Source of the DNA: Actinomycetota bacterium
GTDB lineage: Bacteria > Actinomycetota > Acidimicrobiia > IMCC26256 > PALSA-610
Length of the DNA: 8,812 bases
Direction: 5' to 3'
Assembly (NCBI GenBank): GCA_005779345.1
Contig: SXJQ01000338.1
Coordinates: 1 to 8,812, forward strand
Positions 1 through 4,920 of the stretch are shown one piece after another; positions within the stretch are counted from its first letter, which is position 1; the number at the start of each line of letters is the position of its first letter. Under the pieces are notes generated by a model. It did not search any database, was not told where the DNA came from, and saw only the letters and a program-made list of their open reading frames with translations. The translations under genes were made by a program, and so were the position numbers.

Positions 1-1
1 C

Positions 2-817
2 GAGATCCTCGAGGGCTATCGGCGGGCCGATCGGGGTGAGGTTCGCGTCCTCGGGCTCGACCCGGATCGCGATGGCGACCGTCTCCGCGCCCGCGTCGGC
101 GTGATGCTCCAAGAGGGCGGTCTCGCCCCGGGGCTGCGCGCACGCGAGGTCATCCGGCTCTTCGCCGCGTACTACGAGGACCCCGACGATCCCGACGCGC
201 TCCTCGAGACGGTCGGGCTCTCGAGCGCTGCCAACCGCGCGGTCCGCCGGCTGTCGGGTGGTGAGGCGCAACGCCTCTCGCTCGCGTGCGCGCTCGTCGG
301 CCGGCCCGAGCTCGTGTTCCTCGACGAGCCCACCGCAGGGATGGATCCCCAGGCGCGCGCGACGACGTGGGACCTCGTGCGCGCGATCGCGGCGCGGGGC
401 ACGACCATCGTGTTGACGACGCACCTGCTCGACGAGGCCGAACGGCTCTGCGACCGCGTCGCGATCATGGCCGCCGGGCGACTCGCCGCGATCGGGACCC
501 CGCACGAGCTGACCTCGACCGCGGAACACCCGCAGGTGCGGTTCACCACGACGGCGACACACCAAGGTGCGGTCCTCGACGTCGACCGGCTCGCCGCAGC
601 ACTCGCGTTGGGTTCCGGCGCCGTCGTCGCGGTCCGCGTGGGTGAGTACCTCGTGCAGGCGGCAGGAACCCCCGCCTTGCTCGCGAACCTTGCCGTGTTC
701 CTGCGCGATCACGACGTCACGCTCAGCACTCTCGAATCGGGGCGCCGCTCCCTCGAAGAGGTGTTCCTCCAGATCACCGCGGAGCGGTCCGAGGCCGAAC
801 TCGGGGGCGTGCGATGA
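2..817 (+). CDS. ABC exporter ATP-binding subunit, 5' partial
   Basis: This is the nucleotide-binding subunit of an ABC-2 type exporter, which hydrolyses ATP on the cytoplasmic face to drive the permease encoded next. The reading frame is open from base 2 without a start, so the gene begins before the window and the Walker A P-loop is not seen. The visible part opens with EILEGYRRADRGEV, typical of the stretch just after Walker A. The Q-loop follows (VMLQEGG, bases 101-121), then the signature LSGGEAQRL (from 251), Walker B VFLDEP (314-331) with the D-loop AGMDP, and the H-loop histidine in LTTH (422-424). A roughly 100-residue C-terminal extension follows, as in drug and antibiotic exporter ATPases. 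The stop overlaps the permease start as ATGA (814-817), so the two are surely co-translated. The substrate cannot be told. Family assignment is very secure. Confidence 0.95.
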   Translation, partial: EILEGYRRADRGEVRVLGLDPDRDGDRLRARVGVMLQEGGLAPGLRAREVIRLFAAYYEDPDDPDALLETVGLSSAANRAVRRLSGGEAQRLSLACALVGRPELVFLDEPTAGMDPQARATTWDLVRAIAARGTTIVLTTHLLDEAERLCDRVAIMAAGRLAAIGTPHELTSTAEHPQVRFTTTATHQGAVLDVDRLAAALALGSGAVVAVRVGEYLVQAAGTPALLANLAVFLRDHDVTLSTLESGRRSLEEVFLQITAERSEAELGGVR

Positions 818-1548
818 CGCGCCGGGCGGTCGTGGCCCAGTCCCGCGCCGAGCTGCTCCTGATGCTGCGCCGCGGCGAGAACCTTGTCGTGACGCTTGCC
901 ATTCCGCTCGGCGTGCTCGTGTTCTTCGCCAAGCTCGATGCCACCGTTCCCGACGGCTACCGCGACGCGGTCGACTTTCTCGTGCCGGGGGTCCTCGCGC
1001 TCGCGGTGATGTCGGCGGCGATGGTCAGCCTCGGGATCGCGACGGGGTTCGAGCGTCGCTACGGGGTGCTGAAGCGGCTCGGCGCGACACCGCTCACCCG
1101 CCGCGGGCTCATCGTTGCGAAGACCGCGACCGTGCTCGTGATCGAGATCGTGCAAGTCGCATTGCTCATCGGCGTCGGGGCCGCGCTCGGGTGGATGGTC
1201 CCGTCGGGAATCGTCGCCGCGCTCGGAATCGTGCTCGTGGGCTCGATCGCGTTCGCCGGGATCGGCATGTTGCTCGCGGGCACGCTGCGCGCCGAGGCGA
1301 ACCTCGCGCTCGCCAACGCGCTGTTCTTGGTCCTGCTGTTCCTCGGGGGGATGGCCTACCCGATCGACAAGCTGCCCGCGGCGCTCGAGCACCTCGCGGC
1401 GGTACTCCCGGCAGCGGCGTTGTCGGAGTCGCTGCGCGGCGTGCTCGTCGACGGTCGCGGGTTCCCGGTGGGGAGCTTCGTCGTGCTCGTGGTCTGGGCG
1501 ATCGTGATGCCGGCACTCGCGGCGCGCCGGTTCCGCTGGGAGGAATAG
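814..1548 (+). CDS. ABC-2 type exporter permease
   Basis: This 244-residue integral membrane protein is the transmembrane partner of the ATPase encoded just upstream. It has about six hydrophobic segments, near residues 24-42, 55-78, 103-125, 133-155, 165-185 and 218-237. The polar loop between the second and third, FERRYGVLKRLGATPLTRRG, is the family's coupling region contacting the ATPase; the phrase R-Y-G-V-L-K-R-L-G-A-T-P is typical of ABC-2 permeases next to DrrA-like ATPases. The length is normal for a half-size permease. The start is the ATG inside the ATGA overlap with the upstream stop; no strong Shine-Dalgarno is seen, which fits translational coupling. It ends 40 bases before the convergent ctaB. 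Known background: in several actinobacteria such ABC genes lie near heme A/O synthesis genes. A role linked to ctaB here is only an inference. Confidence 0.93.
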   Translation: MTRRAVVAQSRAELLLMLRRGENLVVTLAIPLGVLVFFAKLDATVPDGYRDAVDFLVPGVLALAVMSAAMVSLGIATGFERRYGVLKRLGATPLTRRGLIVAKTATVLVIEIVQVALLIGVGAALGWMVPSGIVAALGIVLVGSIAFAGIGMLLAGTLRAEANLALANALFLVLLFLGGMAYPIDKLPAALEHLAAVLPAAALSESLRGVLVDGRGFPVGSFVVLVVWAIVMPALAARRFRWEE

Positions 1549-1588
1549 ACGGCCCGCTGGCCGAATCGGCGGTCGGGGCGATTTGGGT

Positions 1589-2494
1589 CTAGCGGCGAAC
1601 GAACACGTCGACCGCGACCGCGGCGAACACCGCGAGCAGGTACACGTTCGACATCGCGAAGAACCGGATTGCGCGGCTCGCCGACGGGTCGCGGCGCAGT
1701 TTGACCGCCAGTACGACGAAGGCGATGCCCAACGCGACCGCGGCGCCCACGTAGAGCGGTCCGACCGGGGTGGCCAACCCGACCGTGAGGCTCGCGGCGG
1801 CGGTGAGCACGCTGTAACCGACGATCTGGTTCGTGGCGGCGGGAATCCCGCGCACGACGGGCAGCATCGGATAGCCCGCGTTGGCGTAGTCGTCGCGATA
1901 ACGGATCGCCAACGCCCAGAAGTGGGCCGGAGTCCAGAGGAACACGACGACGAAGAGCAGCCAGGCGGGGACGGCCAGCGATCCGGTGACAGCCGCCCAG
2001 CCGACGAGCACCGGCACCGCGCCCGCCGCGCCGCCGATCACGATGTTCTGGTCGGTCCGCGGCTTGAGCCAGACCGTGTACACGAACACGTAGAACAGCG
2101 TGGCCGACATCGTGAGGCACGCGGCGAGCAGGTTCGCGGCCGGCCACAGGATCGCGAAGGCCACGACGTTGAGGACGATCCCGAAGATGAGGCCATGGAC
2201 CGGTTCGATCTCGCCGGTCGCGAGCGGCCGATCGTTCGTGCGCGCCATGAGCTGATCGCGTTCGCGTTCGAGGTAGCTGTTGATCGTGTTCGCCCCGCCG
2301 GCGGCGAGGGATCCCCCGACGAGCACGGCGACGATCAGGCCGATGGGCGGGAGGCCCTCCTGCGCCAGGATCATCGGAGGGAGCGTCGTGACGAGCAGCA
2401 ACTCGATGACGCGCGGCTTCGTCATCCGGATCCAGGCGCCGATCCGGGGCGCGCCGAGCCGCGTGCGGTGACGCGGCACTGCGGTGTGACTCAC
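1589..2494 (-). CDS. ctaB: Protoheme IX farnesyltransferase (heme O synthase)
   Basis: CtaB is a polytopic membrane enzyme of the UbiA prenyltransferase family. It transfers farnesyl to heme B to make heme O, the precursor of heme A for cytochrome c oxidase. The protein has 301 residues and about eight to nine hydrophobic segments. The first polyprenyl-diphosphate/Mg motif lies at residues 72-80 (N-S-Y-L-E-R-E-R-D), followed by the family phrase MARTNDRPL. The second motif, DDYANAGYPMLPVV (201-214), is canonical, as are TKPRVIELLLVTT near the N-terminus and FLWTPAHFWALAIRYRDDY. Oddity: the usual first-motif aspartates at positions 76 and 78 are both glutamate. The start used is GTG (2492-2494) with a weak GGCGAG upstream; an ATG at residue 24 (MTKPRV) is an alternative. 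The gene follows the cupredoxin gene by only 19 bases, so the two are likely one transcript. Confidence 0.97.
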   Translation of the reverse strand: MSHTAVPRHRTRLGAPRIGAWIRMTKPRVIELLLVTTLPPMILAQEGLPPIGLIVAVLVGGSLAAGGANTINSYLERERDQLMARTNDRPLATGEIEPVHGLIFGIVLNVVAFAILWPAANLLAACLTMSATLFYVFVYTVWLKPRTDQNIVIGGAAGAVPVLVGWAAVTGSLAVPAWLLFVVVFLWTPAHFWALAIRYRDDYANAGYPMLPVVRGIPAATNQIVGYSVLTAAASLTVGLATPVGPLYVGAAVALGIAFVVLAVKLRRDPSASRAIRFFAMSNVYLLAVFAAVAVDVFVRR

Positions 2495-2513
2495 CGTGTT
2501 CTCGCCGTCGCCG

Positions 2514-2954
2514 TCACTCGGTGACGACGAGGACGCCCTTCATACCCATCGCGCGGTGTCCGGGAGTGCCGCAGAAGTATTCGTACTCGCCGGCTTCGAG
2601 CCCGACGAACGTGGCCGTCGCCTCGCGCTCGCTGCCGGTGACCTGTGCCTTGCCGTCGATGCCGTCGATCTGGAAGTCGTGCACGATCGAGCCGGTCTGG
2701 ACGAGCTTCACCGTGAGGTCGCCGACTGCGGCGTCGATGCGGTTCGCGTTGTACGAGGCCGGATCGTGTGCCTCGATCGTGACCGAACCGCCCGTACCGT
2801 CGAGCGTGACACCGGGACTGTCGTTCTCACTCCCACTACTGCACGCGGCGAGCACGACGACGGCAACCGTCGCGACCAGCGCCGACGGGAGTGAACGACG
2901 CGAGCGTCGGGGGCACGCCCCGCGCGAGGCGGGCACAGCGGGGAACGAGAACAT
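2514..2954 (-). CDS. Cupredoxin-domain lipoprotein (type I copper)
   Basis: This is a small blue-copper electron carrier, or copper-binding protein, predicted to be anchored on the outer face of the membrane. Residues 1-38 form a signal peptide with a Tat-like S-R-R-S-L (18-22), a hydrophobic stretch (24-36) and a lipobox L-A-A-C whose Cys38 would be lipidated. The mature domain is about 108 residues. It holds a full type I copper set: His92 (in SIVHDFQ), Cys128, His133 and Met138 in FCGTPGHRAMGMKG; Met136 is a less likely axial ligand. The ATG at 2952-2954 has a good GGAG seven bases upstream, and no other credible start precedes the signal peptide. The stop is 19 bases before ctaB on the same strand, suggesting work alongside the cytochrome oxidase pathway, for example as electron donor or copper shuttle. 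That role is inferred; the fold and copper site are clear. Confidence 0.9.
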   Translation of the reverse strand: MFSFPAVPASRGACPRRSRRSLPSALVATVAVVVLAACSSGSENDSPGVTLDGTGGSVTIEAHDPASYNANRIDAAVGDLTVKLVQTGSIVHDFQIDGIDGKAQVTGSEREATATFVGLEAGEYEYFCGTPGHRAMGMKGVLVVTE

Positions 2955-2961
2955 GGCGGCG

Positions 2962-2998
2962 CTCCATCGGACGGGCGGCGACTGACCGGCGGAGCCTA
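2962..2998 (-). promoter_or_regulatory. RBS and possible -10 for cupredoxin-ctaB
   Basis: Reading on the minus strand, a GGAG Shine-Dalgarno (2965 to 2962) sits seven bases before the cupredoxin ATG. A TAGGCT hexamer (2998 to 2993) fits the actinobacterial TANNNT -10 pattern and would give a leader of about 30 bases. No convincing -35 is seen. The RBS is well supported; the promoter call is weak. Confidence 0.4.
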
Positions 2999-3031
2999 CC
3001 GACGGCCGCGAAGGGCCCGAGCATCGCGGCC

Positions 3032-3062
3032 GCGTGGTCGCGTGGTCGGCCCAGTCGGCCCA
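3032..3062 (+). repeat. Short tandem direct repeats in divergent intergenic region
   Basis: In the 139-base gap between the divergent cupredoxin and GroES-like genes, GCGTGGTC occurs twice in a row (3032-3039, 3040-3047). TCGGCCCA then occurs twice (3046-3053, 3055-3062). The repeats lie upstream of both genes and could be operator-like half sites, but in such GC-rich DNA short repeats may arise by chance. Confidence 0.35.
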
Positions 3063-3078
3063 TGACCGTCGCGAGCCC

Positions 3079-3084
3079 TAACCT
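3079..3084 (+). promoter_or_regulatory. Putative -10 box (leaderless) for GroES-like gene
   Basis: TAACCT matches the TANNNT -10 consensus and ends nine bases before the ATG at 3094. Transcription would start at about the A of the start codon or one to three bases before it, giving a leaderless or near-leaderless mRNA. This agrees with the absence of a Shine-Dalgarno upstream of the ATG. No clear -35 is seen. Confidence 0.4.
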
Positions 3085-3093
3085 CCGCGAACC

Positions 3094-3423
3094 ATGAAGC
3101 CCGTCGACGACGTCCGCCAGTCGATCCGCATGACGGCCGACCGCCTGCTCTGCGCGCCGTCGAAGGAAGCCGGCGAACGCAAGTCGCGGGCGGGGATCCT
3201 GATCCCGGCGACGGCCGAGGTGAACCGCCGCCTGGTCTGGGCCGAGGTGATCGCTGCCGGCCCGACGGTCCGCAACATCGAACCCGCCGACCAGGTGCTT
3301 TTCGCTCCCGACGCGGGCTACGAGGTGGAGATCCGCGGTGAGGAGTACCTCATCCTGCGCGAGCGCGACGTCCAGGCGACCGCTTCGGGACGCGGCGAAG
3401 GCGGTACCGGCCTGTACCTGTAG
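3094..3423 (+). CDS. GroES-like (Cpn10 family) protein, lone copy
   Basis: This 109-residue protein has the Cpn10 fold pattern. The first strand is ADRLLCAPSKEAGE. A mobile-loop region follows (about residues 28-44), with A-G-I-L-I-P standing where GroES has its G-G-I-V-L GroEL-binding tripeptide. The core strands are WAEVIAAGP and the closing phrase GYEVEIRGEEYLILRERDVQA, very close to the GroES C-terminal strands. Compared with classical GroES, the insert after the AAGP turn is short (TVRNIEPADQ), so the roof hairpin seems reduced. A glycine-rich tail (GRGEGGTGLYL) extends the end. No groEL is nearby, and the neighbours are unrelated to folding. The start is ATG 3094 next to a TANNNT box; ATG 3130 is an alternative. 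It could be an accessory co-chaperonin or have another function. Family assignment is good; function is unproven. Confidence 0.82.
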   Translation: MKPVDDVRQSIRMTADRLLCAPSKEAGERKSRAGILIPATAEVNRRLVWAEVIAAGPTVRNIEPADQVLFAPDAGYEVEIRGEEYLILRERDVQATASGRGEGGTGLYL

Positions 3424-3435
3424 GCCGCAGCCGGA

Positions 3436-3963
3436 TCACCGATGCGGGCCGAGCCCCACACGATGACGGTCCGCGAGGTCGATGGCTTCGAGCGCGCTCG
3501 TCGCCACCATGATCTCCGCCGGCGAACCGGCGACGGGTCGTTGCACCCGCGCCGGCGCTCCCGTCGCGAGGTACCCCGCGGGGATCACGGTGCGCGACGC
3601 AACGACCGAACCGGCGGCAACGAGCGCGCCTGCGCCCACCTCAGCGGCTTCGAGCACGATCGAGCGCGTGCCGACCACCGAACCCTCACCGACGATCGCG
3701 CCGCGCACCACCGCGCCGGTCGCGACCACGGCGCCGGCTCCGATGTCGACTGTGAGGCCGGGTGCCGCGTAGACGACCGCACAGTCCTGGATCGACGCGC
3801 CCGCCCGAACGACGATCGGCGCGACATCGGCGCGCAGCACCGCGCCGAACCAGATCGAAGCTCCCGCCTCGACGTGCACGTCGCCGACCAGGGTGGCGGT
3901 CGGCGCGACGAACGCGGCCGGGTGCACGGTCGGCTCGCGGTCCTCGAAGCGGAACATCACCAT
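3436..3963 (-). CDS. Gamma-carbonic-anhydrase-like beta-helix protein lacking zinc histidines
   Basis: This is a left-handed parallel beta-helix protein with hexapeptide repeats, in the gamma-CA/PaaY/YrdA-like family. It opens with the typical HPAAFVAPTATLVGDVHVEAGASIWFGAVLRADVAPI, and the coils run to about residue 140 (GAPARVQRP), followed by an alpha-helical tail. With ATG 3963 as residue 1 (175 aa), Arg44 of VLRAD and Gln59 of IQD are kept. The three family zinc histidines are replaced: VVH is VVY (Tyr65, 3769-3771), and the G-H-x-A-x-x-H-G segment is A-T-G-A-V-V-R-G (Thr82, Arg87). Carbonic anhydrase activity is therefore unlikely; it may be structural, or bind another ligand or metal. 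The frame is open to a GTG at 3993 (185 aa), but family members begin close to MFRFEDREP, so ATG 3963 or 3957 is preferred. It converges on the GroES-like gene with a 12-base gap and may be cotranscribed with the cysteine-rich gene upstream. Confidence 0.88.
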   Translation of the reverse strand: MVMFRFEDREPTVHPAAFVAPTATLVGDVHVEAGASIWFGAVLRADVAPIVVRAGASIQDCAVVYAAPGLTVDIGAGAVVATGAVVRGAIVGEGSVVGTRSIVLEAAEVGAGALVAAGSVVASRTVIPAGYLATGAPARVQRPVAGSPAEIMVATSALEAIDLADRHRVGLGPHR

Positions 3964-4050
3964 CGCCGGGTGATCGGCACGCGCACGGCACACCTTCAGC
4001 GATTCCCCAGGTCGGCTCCCGGGCGTGCCGTCGTGGGCCGCCGGCGGTGG

Positions 4051-4092
4051 GGCAGCGAAGCTGCCAGAGGCGGCCCTGGCGAAGCTGTCAGA
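4051..4092 (-). terminator. Hairpin and imperfect 24-base repeat after the cysteine-rich gene
   Basis: A perfect hairpin, GGCAGC with a three-base loop and GCTGCC, lies at 4051-4065, about 22 bases past the stop of the cysteine-rich gene on the minus strand. The core CGAAGCTG(C/T)CAGA occurs twice, at 4056-4068 and 4080-4092, a 24-base period; the second copy overlaps the gene's stop. There is no U-tract, so this may be a weak terminator, an mRNA-end stabiliser, or merely a local duplication between this gene and the beta-helix gene. Confidence 0.35.
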
Positions 4093-4882
4093 CGGCGGGA
4101 TGCTGGCGGGTGCGGGTTCGGCCGAGCTTCACCGGCACGGCCGTCGGGTGGGCCACCGTGGGCGCGGCCGCGAGGCGCGCATCGAGGTACCGAGCGAGTT
4201 CGTCGTAGACCGCGTTGCCCAGCATGGCTCGCAGTTCGGGCGCCATGGAGCGGTAGACGGGTTCGGCGCCGGTGAACGCGTCGGGCGATTCGGTGCACCA
4301 CCAGGCGAACTCGTCGCCGCCCTCGCCCCAGCCGTCGCGACCGAACTCGGTGAGCACGTGGGTGACGCTGCCGTCTTCTTCGTCGCGGTCGTACTCGCGC
4401 AGCGGGAGTTGCCAGCACACGAGGGGTTTGGTCTCGCTGAAGTGCACGTCTTTGCGCAGCGCGAGCAGGTGGAGTGCACAGCCGGGGCCGGCCGCGAACC
4501 CCGGCCGGTTGAGGAAGATGCAGGCGTCGTCGACGAGGCGTGTGCAGTACTCGTCCTTGCCGACCTTCTTCCAGACCCCGCGGCGCTTGCCCTCGGCCTG
4601 GTACTGCCATTCGTCGGCGCGGAGTTGCTTCGACATCTTCTCGACGTGACGTTGGTCGGCGGGGCTGTTCGCGTGGGCACCGTAGGAGCAACAGCCCTGG
4701 ACGAGCTCCGCCGCGGGCTCGGTGAGCACCCCCTGGCAACCGTCGCCGAAGATGCACCGGTAGTTCGAGGTGAGATAGGTGACATCCACCTGCCACTGCT
4801 CGCGTGACTTGCCCGCCACGGGAATCGTCACCCACTCCCGCGCGACGCCGGGAACCTTCGCCTTGTCGTCCGTCTTGCTCAC
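4088..4882 (-). CDS. Conserved-looking cysteine-rich protein, function unknown
   Basis: I do not recognise a named function. The 264-residue soluble protein has nine cysteines: Cys43, Cys49, Cys64-Cys65, Cys113, Cys121, Cys135, Cys156 and Cys196. Those from 43 to 156 sit in motifs NYRCIFGDGCQG, GCCSYGAH, DACIFLNRPGF, GCALH and KPLVCWQLPL. The order C...C...CC...C-x-F...C-A-x-H...KP-x-x-C-x-x-x-P recalls the YkgJ/CxxCxxCC class of putative zinc- or iron-binding proteins. This is a pattern resemblance only. There is no signal peptide or membrane segment. Later parts include WGEGGDEFAWWCTESP and a helical end. The frame stays open far upstream, but the extension is arginine-rich antisense of glcD. 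The start is taken as GTG 4882 (VSKTDDKAK), seven bases after a TAGTCT -10 box, so probably leaderless. It is divergent from glcD and upstream of the beta-helix gene on the same strand. Confidence 0.85.
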   Translation of the reverse strand: MSKTDDKAKVPGVAREWVTIPVAGKSREQWQVDVTYLTSNYRCIFGDGCQGVLTEPAAELVQGCCSYGAHANSPADQRHVEKMSKQLRADEWQYQAEGKRRGVWKKVGKDEYCTRLVDDACIFLNRPGFAAGPGCALHLLALRKDVHFSETKPLVCWQLPLREYDRDEEDGSVTHVLTEFGRDGWGEGGDEFAWWCTESPDAFTGAEPVYRSMAPELRAMLGNAVYDELARYLDARLAAAPTVAHPTAVPVKLGRTRTRQHPAV

Positions 4883-4889
4883 GGCGTCG

Positions 4890-4895
4890 AGACTA
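4890..4895 (-). promoter_or_regulatory. Putative leaderless -10 box of the cysteine-rich gene
   Basis: On the minus strand TAGTCT (4895 to 4890) matches TANNNT and is followed by seven bases (CGACGCC) and the GTG start at 4882. This is the standard spacing for a transcript whose first codon is the start codon. There is no Shine-Dalgarno. The arrangement supports choosing GTG 4882 as the start. Confidence 0.5.
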
Positions 4896-4908
4896 ACGAG
4901 CCCGTCGA

Positions 4909-4914
4909 TAGGCT
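4909..4914 (+). promoter_or_regulatory. Putative leaderless -10 box of glcDEF
   Basis: TAGGCT matches TANNNT and is followed by six bases (GCGCGC) and an ATC codon at 4921, exactly where the conserved GlcD N-terminus begins. It also contains the in-frame TAG (4909-4911) that closes the frame upstream, so translation must start after it. It is divergent from the TAGTCT box of the cysteine-rich gene; the two hexamers are 13 bases apart. Confidence 0.45.
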
Positions 4915-4920
4915 GCGCGC

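Noticed and set aside
1560..1570. GCCGAATCGGC dyad between the convergent permease and ctaB genes as a terminator
   Set aside because: The loop would be one base and there is no U-tract, so it cannot form a normal terminator hairpin; it is probably chance.
1583..2524. Long plus-strand frame opposite ctaB
   Set aside because: It is full of Asp/Arg/Glu runs typical of antisense of a membrane protein; CtaB on the minus strand is certain.
4025..4807. Plus-strand 260-codon frame with hydrophobic stretches opposite the cysteine-rich gene
   Set aside because: It has no family motif and no RBS, while the minus strand shows ordered cysteine motifs and a promoter-like box.
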